This document shows, one piece after another, positions 6,719-16,255 of a stretch of DNA of 21,756 nucleotides (its first letter is position 1; the number at the start of each line of letters is the position of its first letter). The stretch lies in assembly GCA_002509225.1 (NCBI GenBank), contig DAHL01000044.1, positions 1 to 21,756 on the forward strand, written 5' to 3'. The position numbers were made by a program, and so were the translations under genes. The notes under the pieces are model-generated. The model was not told the origin of the DNA and made no database searches. It saw nothing but the letters and a program-made list of their open reading frames with translations. The stretch is from Euryarchaeota archaeon UBA102. GTDB lineage: Archaea > Thermoplasmatota > Poseidoniia > MGIII > CG-Epi1.

Positions 6719-9421
6719 TTATTGTTTCGATATTAGAGCTGATTGTGCGGCTGAAAGAATCGCTATTGGCACTCTGTAAGGTGAACATGAGACATAATCC
6801 ATACCTGCTTTATGGCAGAAATCGATTGATTCTGGATCCCCTCCATGTTCACCACAAATTCCAACTTTCAAATCCGATTTTGTAGCCCTTCCTCTTTCGA
6901 TTCCCATACTAATCAATTCGCCAACTGCGGGATCGAGTGATGCGAATGGATCTTTTGGTAAAATATCATTCTCAACATAAGATGGGAGAAATTCTCCAGT
7001 ATCATCACGGCTAAAACCGAAACTCATTTGTGTTAAATCGTTAGTACCATAAGAGAAGAATTCTGCTGTTTCAGCAATCTCACCAGCGACTACGGTAGCC
7101 CTTGGAACTTCAATCATAGTACCGACCATATATCCTGAATCAATGCCTAATTCTTTTGCTACTTCACGAACTAAAATATCTTGATGTCTGAATTCGGTAA
7201 CTGTACTAGTTAATGGAATCATAATCTCAGGATATGTTGTAACTCCTTCCGATTTAAGTTCTGATGAAGCTGAAAGAATTGCACGTGCTTGCATCCTAGT
7301 TATCTCAGGATATGTGATACCTAATCTAACACCCCTATGGCCCATCATTGGATTGGATTCTCTTAGTGAATCGCTACGTTTTTGCAATTGTCCTAAATCG
7401 ATTCCCAATGCTTCTGCAAGTTGTGTTTGTCTGTTTGCATCATGCGGAATGAATTCGTGTAATGGAGGGTCCATTAAACGGATTGTAACTGGAAGATTTT
7501 CCATTGTTTTCAGAGTATTTTTAATATCGTCTTTCATGAAAGGATATAATTCATTCAAAGCCGATTCTCGTTCCTCTATAGTAGAAGACATAATCATTCT
7601 TTGGAGGTGAAAAAGTGGTTCATCTGAACCTTCGCCATAAAACATATGTTCTATTCTAAACAACCCGATTCCTTCTGCACCGAAATCTCTTGCTTTTTGT
7701 GCGTCATCTGTAGTTTCTGCATTTGCTCTAACTTTTAATTTTCGGAAATCGCCGCACATAGAAAGTAGATGTTCCAAAAAATTGTTGTCTGTATCTGTTA
7801 TTTGTAAGAGTAATTCTCCTTCGTAAACATTGCCTTGAGTTCCATTCAAACTTACCCAATCCCCTTCAGAAATTGTGTGAGAACCTACATTGAATTTACG
7901 ATCGGAAGAATGAATATCTAAATCACCAGCACCAACTACACAGCATTTACCCCAACCTCGAGCGACGAGCGCTGCGTGACTGGTCATGCCGCCTCGTGCA
8001 GTCAGAATAGCTACTGCTGCTCTCATTCCTTCCACATCTTCAGGGTTTGTTTCTTCCCTAACAAGTATGACCTTTTCACCTCTTGAAGCCCAATCTACTG
8101 CATCGGAAGCAGTGAAGACAACACGTCCTGTTGCACCACCCGGACCTGCAGGTAACCCCTTAGCCAATAATGTTGCAGAACGTTCAGCATCTGGGCTCAA
8201 GATAGGATGTAATAATTCATCTAACTGATCGGGTGTAACCCTAGATACTGCTTCTTTGGAATCTATCATCCCCTCATTTTTCATTTCAGATGCCATTCTA
8301 ACTGCCGCAATTCCATTTCTCTTTCCAACACGGCATTGAAGCATCCAAAGTTTATTGGATTGGATGGTGAATTCAATATCTAGCATATCGTTGTATCGTT
8401 TTTCTAAAATTGACCTTATCTCAATTAATTCAGAATATGCATCTGGATGTGATTCTTCCAGCGTTTCTAAATCACGGCTGTTTTCTGTTTTACAGGAATC
8501 ATTCAAAGGATTAGGGGTTCTGATACCTGCGACTACGTCCTCCCCTTGTGCATTTGCAAGCCATTCACCATAAAATTGATTTTCGCCTGTTGCTGGATTG
8601 CGAGTAAAGGCAACTCCGGTACTACTGTCTGAACCTAAATTACCAAATACCATTGCTTGAACATTCACTGCAGTCCCCCATTCGTCTGGAAGATTTTCTA
8701 TTCTTCTGTATGAAATTGCTCTCTTGCCGTTCCAAGACTTGAAGACTGCATCTATAGCTCCCCAAAGCTGTTCTTTAGGATCTTCAGGAAATGGTTTTCC
8801 TAAAACTTCTTTAACTTTGGACCGGTAAATATCGACTAATTCCTTCAAGTCTGTGTCAGTTAAATCCGTATCAGAGTTAACACCCCTATCTTCTTTCATT
8901 TTTTCAAGTTCGTGTTCGAGTTGATGGCGAATACCCATACCCTCTTCAGGCTCTATACCGGCTGCTTTTTCCATCACAACATCTGAATACATTTGTATCA
9001 AGCGCCGATGTGCATCGTATACGAATCTTGGAGCTCCGCTTTTTTCGATTAAACCTTTTCTGGTTTCGTCGTTTAATCCTACATTGAGAATAGTTTCCAT
9101 CATACCCGGCATGGAAGCTCTTGCACCAGATCTGACAGAAAGTAAAAGAGGATTGTTTGGGTTTCCGAAATCGCTACCTAACTCTTCCTCCATTTTACGT
9201 AAATTTTCTTCTAATTCATCATTCAAAACGCTCGGATATTGGCATTCATTTGAATAATAGAACGTGCAAACTTCGGTAGTCAAAGTAAATCCTGGAGGAA
9301 CTGGCATTCCTAAATTTGACATTTCGGCTAAGTTGGCACCTTTACCTCCTAGGAGGTTTTTCATCTCTGCTGAACCATCTGCAGAATCCTTTCCAAAGTA
9401 ATAGATATACTTCTCACTCAT
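6719..9421 (-). CDS. ppdK: Pyruvate, phosphate dikinase
   Basis: Cytoplasmic enzyme interconverting pyruvate + ATP + phosphate and phosphoenolpyruvate + AMP + pyrophosphate. At 900 residues it is full length. The N-terminal ATP-grasp domain opens with GGKGANLAEM and ends near residue 350. The swivelling phosphohistidine domain has His482 in GGMTSHAALVARG. The C-terminal PEP/pyruvate TIM barrel carries Cys856 in GICGEHGG. The start is the ATG at 9421 (MSEKYIYYF); no good Shine-Dalgarno is seen. It is transcribed away from the beta-oxidation operon across a shared intergenic region. In a heterotroph living on lipid and protein, a gluconeogenic role is likely, although the reaction is reversible. 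Confidence 0.97.
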   Translation of the reverse strand: MSEKYIYYFGKDSADGSAEMKNLLGGKGANLAEMSNLGMPVPPGFTLTTEVCTFYYSNECQYPSVLNDELEENLRKMEEELGSDFGNPNNPLLLSVRSGARASMPGMMETILNVGLNDETRKGLIEKSGAPRFVYDAHRRLIQMYSDVVMEKAAGIEPEEGMGIRHQLEHELEKMKEDRGVNSDTDLTDTDLKELVDIYRSKVKEVLGKPFPEDPKEQLWGAIDAVFKSWNGKRAISYRRIENLPDEWGTAVNVQAMVFGNLGSDSSTGVAFTRNPATGENQFYGEWLANAQGEDVVAGIRTPNPLNDSCKTENSRDLETLEESHPDAYSELIEIRSILEKRYNDMLDIEFTIQSNKLWMLQCRVGKRNGIAAVRMASEMKNEGMIDSKEAVSRVTPDQLDELLHPILSPDAERSATLLAKGLPAGPGGATGRVVFTASDAVDWASRGEKVILVREETNPEDVEGMRAAVAILTARGGMTSHAALVARGWGKCCVVGAGDLDIHSSDRKFNVGSHTISEGDWVSLNGTQGNVYEGELLLQITDTDNNFLEHLLSMCGDFRKLKVRANAETTDDAQKARDFGAEGIGLFRIEHMFYGEGSDEPLFHLQRMIMSSTIEERESALNELYPFMKDDIKNTLKTMENLPVTIRLMDPPLHEFIPHDANRQTQLAEALGIDLGQLQKRSDSLRESNPMMGHRGVRLGITYPEITRMQARAILSASSELKSEGVTTYPEIMIPLTSTVTEFRHQDILVREVAKELGIDSGYMVGTMIEVPRATVVAGEIAETAEFFSYGTNDLTQMSFGFSRDDTGEFLPSYVENDILPKDPFASLDPAVGELISMGIERGRATKSDLKVGICGEHGGDPESIDFCHKAGMDYVSCSPYRVPIAILSAAQSALISKQ

Positions 9422-9512
9422 CGTTTGGTGATAGAGGGCAGTTTTTGTAAGGTACTGCTAAAGAAAAAAGAGTTTCAATATATAGTCCTTGTAGTATTGT
9501 TAATTGGTTCGC
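9422..9512. promoter_or_regulatory. Divergent promoter region, ppdK / fad operon
   Basis: The only TATA-like element seen is AATATATA at 9477-9484; its core ATATAT is its own reverse complement, so it could be read in both directions. Rightward, a start near 9507 would give a leader of only a few bases before the fadA ATG at 9513. Leftward, a start near 9455 would give about 34 nt before the ppdK ATG. A weak inverted repeat, GCAGT at 9438-9442 and ACTGC at 9454-9458, lies over the predicted ppdK start and could be an operator; it is short enough to be chance. Confidence 0.45.
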
Positions 9513-10649
9513 ATGAAAGAAGTCGTGATAGCAGGATATGTTCGGTCCCCTTTTACACCAGCAAAAAAGGGCGAAATGGCAAAAGTTAGACCTGATGAAT
9601 TAGCAGGTCAAGTAGTTAAAGAACTTATTTCGAGAACCGAAGTAAATCCAGAAGATATAGAAGATATGATAATGGGTTGTGCCTTTCCAGAAGGTGAACA
9701 GGGATTCAATGTTGCGAGAATTGTAGATTTTCTAGCTGAATTACCAATAACGGTTGCTGGTATGACTGTTAATCGATTTTGTGGTTCATCTATGCAATCA
9801 ATACATAGTGCGGCTGGTGCTATTCAGATGGGAGCTGGAGATGTGTTTATTTGTGGAGGTATCGAATCAATGAGTAGAGTTCCAATGATGGGATTCAATC
9901 CCCTGCCGCATCCAGGACTTTATGAAAATTATCCGGAAGCTTTTGTAAGCATGGGAATAACAGCAGAGAATTTAGCGCAAAAATATAACATATCGCGTGA
10001 AGACCAAGAATCGTTTGCAGTAGAATCTCATAGTAGAGCTTCTGCGGCCGCCAATAGTGGAAAATTTTCTGATGAAATTGTAGCAATAAACCATAATGGA
10101 AATGTAATTGAAAAAGATGGATGCATAAGAGAAGGAACTACTGGAGAAGCTTTGTCAGAACTTAAGCCTGCATTTGATGTAAACGGTACCATAACTGCTG
10201 GAACTTCTTCTCCTTTGACGGATGGTTCTACAGCTGTGTTAGTCTGTTCTGGTGAATATGCAGATAAACATGGACTTCAAAAAATGGCGAAAATAATATC
10301 GACATCGGTTGCTGGTTGTGCACCAGAGATAATGGGTATTGGACCTGTGAGTGCTACAAAGAAAGCGCTTTCGAGAGCTGGATTGGAATTGAAAGATATG
10401 GACATAATTGAATTGAATGAGGCTTTTGCAGCTCAATCCTTAGCTGTATTGAATGAAATGGGAATTGATAATTCTAAAGTAAATCTTGACGGCGGAGCTA
10501 TCGCCCTAGGACATCCTTTGGGAGCTAGTGGTGCTAGAATAACTGGAAAGGCTGCATCATTGTTGAATAGAGAAGGAGGAAAGTATGCCTTGGCCACCAT
10601 GTGTATTGGTGGTGGACAGGGGATATCCACAGTATTAGAGGCATTTTAA
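9513..10649 (+). CDS. fadA: Acetyl-CoA acyltransferase (3-ketoacyl-CoA thiolase)
   Basis: Last step of beta-oxidation: CoA-dependent cleavage of 3-ketoacyl-CoA to acetyl-CoA and a shortened acyl-CoA. It has 378 residues, slightly shorter than the usual 385-395. The nucleophile Cys90 is in NRFCGSS, His334 in GHPLGASG, and the general acid/base Cys364 in MCIGGGQG. The frame extends upstream to a TTG at 9504, but the ATG at 9513 gives the canonical thiolase start (MKEVVIAGYVRSP) and suits the TATA position. Its stop overlaps the fadN start (TAATG), so the two are translationally coupled. Biosynthetic acetoacetyl-CoA thiolase is a possible alternative, but the operon argues for degradation. Confidence 0.95.
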   Translation: MKEVVIAGYVRSPFTPAKKGEMAKVRPDELAGQVVKELISRTEVNPEDIEDMIMGCAFPEGEQGFNVARIVDFLAELPITVAGMTVNRFCGSSMQSIHSAAGAIQMGAGDVFICGGIESMSRVPMMGFNPLPHPGLYENYPEAFVSMGITAENLAQKYNISREDQESFAVESHSRASAAANSGKFSDEIVAINHNGNVIEKDGCIREGTTGEALSELKPAFDVNGTITAGTSSPLTDGSTAVLVCSGEYADKHGLQKMAKIISTSVAGCAPEIMGIGPVSATKKALSRAGLELKDMDIIELNEAFAAQSLAVLNEMGIDNSKVNLDGGAIALGHPLGASGARITGKAASLLNREGGKYALATMCIGGGQGISTVLEAF

Positions 10650-12994
10650 TGGATATAGGAAAAACAGCAGTCATAGGGGCTGGCGTTATGGGGAGTGGTA
10701 TAGCTGCTCATTTTGCAAATGCTGGAATTCCTGTTGTTCTTTTAGATATAGTTCCGAAAGATGCTGAAAATAGGAATATCATAGCAGAGAATGCCTTGAA
10801 GGAGATGCTCAAACCAGTGCCTCCTGGAAGACCTAGTCCCTTAATGCATAAAACTAATGGAAAATTAATAACGCCTGGAAATTTGGAAGATGATTTGGAA
10901 CTACTGAAAGATGTTGATTGGATTGTTGAAGCGGTAATTGAGAATTTAGAAATAAAACAAAAAGTTTACAACAAAATCGAAGAACATCGTAAGAAAGGAT
11001 CGATAGTGAGTTCGAATACATCTACGATTCCTAGAGCGAAACTTGTAGAAGGTATGCCTAAAAAATTCTCGAAGAATTTTATGATTACGCATTTTTTCAA
11101 TCCACCAAGATATATGCGACTTTTGGAAATAGTTCCCGATGAAGAAGTAGATAAGAAAACGGTTGAATCTATTACTAAATTTTCAGATATAAAACTTGGA
11201 AAAGAAGTTATTATCTGTAAAGATACTCCTGGATTCATAGGAAATCGTATCGGTATTTTTTGGGTCCAGTGTGCAATTCATGAAGCGATTAAAGCTGGCC
11301 TTACAGTTGAAGAAGCTGATGCAGTCATGGGACGGCCTATAGGTGTTCCAAAAACTGGAGTTTTCGGACTTATGGATGTAGTAGGGATAGACCTCATACC
11401 CCATATTTCAATTAGTATGCTAGCGAATTTACCAAAAGAAGATGAATACTGTAAAATACATAATGAAGCCAAGACGATGAAAAGTATGCTGGAGAATATG
11501 GTTGAAGAAGGCTACACTGGAAGAAAAGGGAAGGGTGGATTTTATAGATTAAAGAAAGAAAATGGTAAGAAAATTAAAGAAGTTCGAAATATAGAAACGG
11601 GAGAATATGCGCCTGCTAACAGAAGAGTGAGGATGGGGAGTATTAAGGCGGCGAAAAAGGGACTCGAAAAATTAGTAAATCATGAAGATAAAGGAGGACA
11701 GTATGCATGGAAAGTACTTTCTCAAACGTTGAGTTATGCTGCATCATTAGTACCGGAAATATCAGATAGTATTTTTGATATTGATAATGCAATGAAAAGT
11801 GGATATATGTGGAAAAGGGGGCCTTTCGAAATGATTGACCAATTGGGTACTGCCGAATTTGTACAGAAGTTAGTTGATGAAAAATGTGATGTTCCTAAAA
11901 TTTTAAAAGAAATAGAAGGGAGAAAATTTTATGATTGTGTAAAAGGAATACGTAAACAATTCGGAGTTGATGGAGAGTATTCAGATATTGTGAAACCGGA
12001 AGGTTATTTGAATGTTGAAGATATTAAAATTAAGAATGAACCTCTAGCGAAGAACCCATCTGCAAGTATATGGGACATGGGAGATAGAATTGCTCTTCTT
12101 GAATTTCATAGTAAGATGAACTCTATTGATCCTATGACAATAGAAATGATTGAAAAAGCATCTAGAATTGTAAATGGAAATGATTTTGATGGATTAGTGA
12201 TTGGGAATGATGGAACGCATTTTTCAGCAGGTGCAAACATAGGTCTAGCATTGTTTGTAGCGAATGTTGGTCTTTGGTCTGAAATGGATAGATTCATTGC
12301 TGGTGGGCAACAAGCATTCATGTCATTGAAACATGGCAATTTTCCAGTAGTAGGTGCCCCTAGCGGATTAGCGATAGGTGGTGGTTGTGAAGTTCTTCTC
12401 GCTTGTGATGCTGTGCAGGCTCATGCTGAAACATACAGTGGATTAGTAGAAGTTGGAGTGGGATTAGTGCCTGCTTGGGGAGGTTGTAAAGAGATGATAA
12501 GTAGATGGAAAGATAGTTCTGAAAAAGGACCTATGGGAGGTATTACACAAGTATTTCAAAATATAGGAACTGCAAAAGTATCTACTTCCGCTCTGGAAGC
12601 TTATGATTTGAAAATACTTAGAAAGAATGATGATGTTACAATGAATAGAGAACGAGTATTGTTTGATGCGAAGAAGAAATGCATAGAATTAGCTCAAGAC
12701 TATAAAATGCCAGAAATGGGAGAATACAATCTTGCTGGAAAATCTGGAAAGGTAGCTTTAGACATGGCAGTAGATGATTTAGTAAGATCTGGAAAAGCTA
12801 CACCATATGATAAAGTCGTTACTGAAAAACTGACTGAAGTATTAACAGGAGGAGATACAGACCCTACGGAAACCATAGACGATGGTACGCTTTTAGATTT
12901 AGAGAAAGGGGCTATAATTGCTCTTGCAAAAAATGAAGGAACTGCAGATAGGATAGAACATATGATGGAGAAAGGGAAACCTTTGAGGAATTAA
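10649..12994 (+). CDS. fadN: Fused 3-hydroxyacyl-CoA dehydrogenase / enoyl-CoA hydratase (FadN type)
   Basis: Bifunctional beta-oxidation enzyme of 781 residues: hydration of trans-2-enoyl-CoA and NAD-dependent oxidation of the 3-hydroxy product. The N-terminal Rossmann domain has GAGVMGSG at 10-17; the dehydrogenase His148 is in HFFNPP. C-terminal dehydrogenase segments follow (GRKGKGGFY near 292, and MKSGYMWKRGPFEMID near 385-400). The crotonase domain is C-terminal (about 470-781), with an oxyanion segment SAGANIG near 525 and Glu581 and Glu601, 20 residues apart as in the rat hydratase. This order is that of Bacillus FadN, the reverse of E. coli FadB. The ATG at 10649 is used; an in-frame extension to 10601 would overlap fadA. 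Confidence 0.94.
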   Translation: MDIGKTAVIGAGVMGSGIAAHFANAGIPVVLLDIVPKDAENRNIIAENALKEMLKPVPPGRPSPLMHKTNGKLITPGNLEDDLELLKDVDWIVEAVIENLEIKQKVYNKIEEHRKKGSIVSSNTSTIPRAKLVEGMPKKFSKNFMITHFFNPPRYMRLLEIVPDEEVDKKTVESITKFSDIKLGKEVIICKDTPGFIGNRIGIFWVQCAIHEAIKAGLTVEEADAVMGRPIGVPKTGVFGLMDVVGIDLIPHISISMLANLPKEDEYCKIHNEAKTMKSMLENMVEEGYTGRKGKGGFYRLKKENGKKIKEVRNIETGEYAPANRRVRMGSIKAAKKGLEKLVNHEDKGGQYAWKVLSQTLSYAASLVPEISDSIFDIDNAMKSGYMWKRGPFEMIDQLGTAEFVQKLVDEKCDVPKILKEIEGRKFYDCVKGIRKQFGVDGEYSDIVKPEGYLNVEDIKIKNEPLAKNPSASIWDMGDRIALLEFHSKMNSIDPMTIEMIEKASRIVNGNDFDGLVIGNDGTHFSAGANIGLALFVANVGLWSEMDRFIAGGQQAFMSLKHGNFPVVGAPSGLAIGGGCEVLLACDAVQAHAETYSGLVEVGVGLVPAWGGCKEMISRWKDSSEKGPMGGITQVFQNIGTAKVSTSALEAYDLKILRKNDDVTMNRERVLFDAKKKCIELAQDYKMPEMGEYNLAGKSGKVALDMAVDDLVRSGKATPYDKVVTEKLTEVLTGGDTDPTETIDDGTLLDLEKGAIIALAKNEGTADRIEHMMEKGKPLRN

Positions 12995-12995
12995 T

Positions 12996-14771
12996 ATGGA
13001 ATATAAACCACCTCTAAAAGATATGAAATTTGTTCTGGATGAACTACTTGATGTAAATGAGATGACGTCTTTTCCAGGATATGAAGAAGCATCAATAGAC
13101 ATGATGGAAATGATACTAGAAGAATTGGGTGAGGGTGCTATTCGAAGTTGGTTACCGCTCAATAAAATTGGAGATCAAGAAGGATGTAAATTTGACAATG
13201 GAAAAGTTACAACGCCTTCTGGTTTCAAGGAAGTATATAGACAGACATGTGAGAGTGGTCAGGCCAGTCTATCTTGTGAAATAGAGCACGGAGGACAGGG
13301 GTTACCTCAAGTATTGGAAATGGCCGTAAATGAGATGGCCTGTTCAACTAATCTATCTTTAGCGATTTATTTCACATTGGCTCGTGCAGCTTACGATACT
13401 GTGATGAGTCATGGTTCAGAAGAGATGAAAGAGTTATACTTACCAAAACTTGCATCTGGAGAATGGGGTGGAACGATGTGTTTGACGGAGCCTCATTGTG
13501 GTACGGATTTAGGAATAATAAAAACACGAGCAGAACCGATTAAAGATGGAACATACAAAGTGACAGGCACAAAGATGTTCATATCATCAGGAGAGCATGA
13601 TCTTACAGACAATATTATCCATCTTGTATTAGCAAAATTACCGGGCGCACCTAAAGGAACTAGGGGTATTTCTATGATTTTGGTTCCTAAATTTATTCCT
13701 AAGGAGGATGGAACGAATGGAGAAAGAAATTCGTTGTCTTGCGGTTCAATAGAGCATAAAATGGGAGTGAAGGGTTCTGCAACTTGTGTAATGAATTATG
13801 ATGGTGCTACTGGATGGATAGTTGGTGAGCCGAATAAAGGATTAGAATATATGTTTACGATGATGAATCGTGAAAGAATAGCGGTTGGACTTACAGGTAT
13901 TGGATTAGGGGAGATATCATATCAAAATGCATTATTATATGCTAAAGAAAGGATACAGGGACGAGATTTGAAGGGTGCAAAAAATCCCGACGAAGAAGCA
14001 GATCCGATAATTGTTCATCCAGATGTTAGAAGGATGTTGATGAGAATGAGATGTTTAGTTGAAGGGGGGCGTGCTATGGTTCTTTGGGCTGCTAAAGTTC
14101 ATGATATGTCCCTTAAGCATCCGGATGCGAAAAAGCGAAAAGAAGCGGGCGAATTGTTGGAAATGTTAACACCTATTGTGAAGGCTTTTCTGACAGATGC
14201 AGGTTCTGAAATTTGTAATATTGGAATACACGTGTATGGAGGGCATGGCTACATTCAAGAACATGGTATGGAGCAATTGATAAGAGATGCACGAATCGGA
14301 ACGATTTGGGAAGGTACAAATGGAATTCAAGCAATGGATCTTGCTGGAAGAAAAATGCCGATGCATACTGGGAGATTTTTGAGAAGATTTTTCCACCCCA
14401 TACTTGAATTTATAGATGAAAATAAAAACGATGAAGAGATGAAAGAATTCATTGAGCCTTTTTCTAAGGGTGTTAAAGGGTTGCAAAAAACTACATTATA
14501 TTTGGCGCAAAAAGGATTAGGAAATCCTTATGAAATTGGAGCTGGGGCATATGATTATCTGCAACAATTTGGATACGTGACTATGGGTTACCTATGGGCA
14601 AAAATGGCAAAAATTGCACTCTCGAAAAAAGATGAGGATGTGTTTTATAGAAATAAGATAATCTCAGCCAGATTCTTCTTTGAAAGAATGTTCTCACAAA
14701 CAATAAGCCATGCTGTAGCAATAGCATCTGGTTCGAAAACGACAATGGCTATTGATTCGGAGGATTTCTAA
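12996..14771 (+). CDS. fadE: Acyl-CoA dehydrogenase
   Basis: FAD enzyme of the first beta-oxidation step, making trans-2-enoyl-CoA and passing electrons to ETF. It has 591 residues, like the long FadE-type acyl-CoA dehydrogenases with an N-terminal extension and an extra C-terminal domain rather than the roughly 380-residue short forms. The FAD/substrate-binding motif MCLTEPHCGTDLG is near 160-175 and the base Glu439 lies in IWEGTNGIQ. The extra C-terminal domain runs from about 465. It begins one base after the fadN stop. The fadA-fadN-fadE grouping has the same content as the Bacillus fadNAE operon. No ETF genes are in the window. Confidence 0.94.
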   Translation: MEYKPPLKDMKFVLDELLDVNEMTSFPGYEEASIDMMEMILEELGEGAIRSWLPLNKIGDQEGCKFDNGKVTTPSGFKEVYRQTCESGQASLSCEIEHGGQGLPQVLEMAVNEMACSTNLSLAIYFTLARAAYDTVMSHGSEEMKELYLPKLASGEWGGTMCLTEPHCGTDLGIIKTRAEPIKDGTYKVTGTKMFISSGEHDLTDNIIHLVLAKLPGAPKGTRGISMILVPKFIPKEDGTNGERNSLSCGSIEHKMGVKGSATCVMNYDGATGWIVGEPNKGLEYMFTMMNRERIAVGLTGIGLGEISYQNALLYAKERIQGRDLKGAKNPDEEADPIIVHPDVRRMLMRMRCLVEGGRAMVLWAAKVHDMSLKHPDAKKRKEAGELLEMLTPIVKAFLTDAGSEICNIGIHVYGGHGYIQEHGMEQLIRDARIGTIWEGTNGIQAMDLAGRKMPMHTGRFLRRFFHPILEFIDENKNDEEMKEFIEPFSKGVKGLQKTTLYLAQKGLGNPYEIGAGAYDYLQQFGYVTMGYLWAKMAKIALSKKDEDVFYRNKIISARFFFERMFSQTISHAVAIASGSKTTMAIDSEDF

Positions 14772-14774
14772 AAT

Positions 14775-15227
14775 ATGCCGAATGAAGGCTGGCCAATAAC
14801 AATCGAAATACCTGTTTTATGGGGAGATATGGATGATTTTGGTCATGTCAATAATATTGTTTATCTGAAATGGTTTGAAACTGCTAGAGTTGAAATAGCG
14901 AAAAAGGCATTGGGCTTGGAAGGATTACAAATGGATGAAATTAAGAAGAAGGATGGTTTTGGACCTATTCTTGCCAATTTTAAAATAAATTATAGAATTC
15001 CTTTGAAATATCCAGATAAAGTGTATGCTTCGGCTCGAGTTAAGAGGGGTGGTATTGGGAATAGTTCGTTTACAATAGAATACCTAATGACTAGTGAAAA
15101 GAATGGAGGTGCGATTGTTTCTGATGGGGAAAGTGTAATAGTTATCGTAAATTATAGGGATGGAAGTAAAATGAAAATTGATGAAGAAATTAGAAATAAA
15201 TTAATGTCAATGGAGGGGGAAGGGTGA
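14775..15227 (+). CDS. Hotdog-fold acyl-CoA thioesterase (4HBT / YbgC-like)
   Basis: Single hotdog domain of 150 residues, the normal size. The active-site block WGDMDDFGHVNNIVYLKWF (16-34) has the D-x-x-G-H-V-N-N-x-x-Y signature of the 4-hydroxybenzoyl-CoA thioesterase family, with the Asp of 18-21 as the likely catalytic residue. It would hydrolyse acyl-CoA to free acid and CoA. Within a beta-oxidation operon it may recycle CoA from dead-end or stalled acyl-CoA intermediates; the chain-length preference cannot be read from sequence. It starts three bases after fadE and its stop overlaps the next gene (GTGA). Confidence 0.9.
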   Translation: MPNEGWPITIEIPVLWGDMDDFGHVNNIVYLKWFETARVEIAKKALGLEGLQMDEIKKKDGFGPILANFKINYRIPLKYPDKVYASARVKRGGIGNSSFTIEYLMTSEKNGGAIVSDGESVIVIVNYRDGSKMKIDEEIRNKLMSMEGEG

Positions 15228-16255
15228 AGAAGAATATTGAAAGAGCTGCGAATAGAGTAAAGGAGCATAAAGTTTACAAAAAATTGCATGAAAATCGAAA
15301 GAAAGTTGCGTATGCAATATTTGCTGTAACAACTATTCTTCTTACATCTTATTTAGGAATTGGATATTTCATATATTTACAACTGGCAAAGGGATCGATA
15401 GGAGATGGAGGGCAAGCAGGAAATACGCCTGCTAATTTTGAAATAAAATGGGATAAACATGAAGGTTACAATGTTACATCATACCTTATGCCAAATTATG
15501 AAAATATAACGATACCTGGAGGAGATGAAGGGATTGAATTATCTGCATGGTGGATTTCAGGGGATGAAGAAAAACCGACTATTATTATGTGTCACGGCTT
15601 ACGCTCATCGAAAGCTGCAGATACTTTGTTATTGGTAGCTGGTATGCTTAATAGAAATGATTACAATGTTGTAATGTTTGATTATAGAGATCATGGACAT
15701 AGTACACAAGAAGATGGTATGTTGTCGTTGGGCATAAGGGAACATCGTGACATTATAGCCGTAATGGAATGGGTTAATGAGACAAAAGACACGCCGCACT
15801 CTGAAATTGGACTCTATGGAATGTCGATGGGAGGAGGTTATGTTGCAGCTGCCTTTATGGCAGACGAGAGATTTCCAGCAGTGATTATGGAATCTCCTTA
15901 TGCAGATTTGAATATGATTATTGAAGAAGAGCTTGAACTTAATGGATTCCCTAGCTGGCTTTCTAAGGGTGCAATATTCATGGCTGAAATTCTAACAGGA
16001 GATGAGTTATTGTCTATGCCTCCGCTTGATGCAGTTAGTGCAGCAAATGGAAGACCGATGTTTGTTATACATGGTACAGGAGATGAAAGAGTTGGAGTGC
16101 ACCATAGTCAAATGATGATAGATAGAGCGGAAAAAGAGAATGTAGATATGGACTCTTGGATTATACCAGACTTAGAGCATGTAGAGGCTCCATTATCGCA
16201 TTCAGATGAATATGAAAATAGAATAATAGAATTCTATGAAGAGGCCCTTACATGA
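15224..16255 (+). CDS. Membrane-anchored alpha/beta hydrolase
   Basis: Serine hydrolase of 343 residues. A strongly basic N-terminus (about 1-28) precedes one transmembrane segment at about 29-54, which by the positive-inside rule puts the catalytic domain outside the cytoplasm. The nucleophile Ser201 is in GMSMGGG, with Asp287 in HGTGDERV and His319 in LEHVEA; the oxyanion region is IIMCHGLRSS (120-129). The start is GTG at 15224, overlapping the thioesterase stop by four bases, with a GGAGGGGG Shine-Dalgarno at 15212-15219. Its stop overlaps the next gene's ATG (ATGA). A lipase or esterase feeding fatty acids to the operon is an attractive inference; the substrate is unknown. Confidence 0.88.
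   Translation: MKKNIERAANRVKEHKVYKKLHENRKKVAYAIFAVTTILLTSYLGIGYFIYLQLAKGSIGDGGQAGNTPANFEIKWDKHEGYNVTSYLMPNYENITIPGGDEGIELSAWWISGDEEKPTIIMCHGLRSSKAADTLLLVAGMLNRNDYNVVMFDYRDHGHSTQEDGMLSLGIREHRDIIAVMEWVNETKDTPHSEIGLYGMSMGGGYVAAAFMADERFPAVIMESPYADLNMIIEEELELNGFPSWLSKGAIFMAEILTGDELLSMPPLDAVSAANGRPMFVIHGTGDERVGVHHSQMMIDRAEKENVDMDSWIIPDLEHVEAPLSHSDEYENRIIEFYEEALT

Noticed and set aside
10601..10648. N-terminal extension of the FadN frame
   Set aside because: It would overlap the thiolase by 49 bases and adds a Trp-rich non-homologous stretch; the Rossmann motif begins properly from the ATG at 10649.
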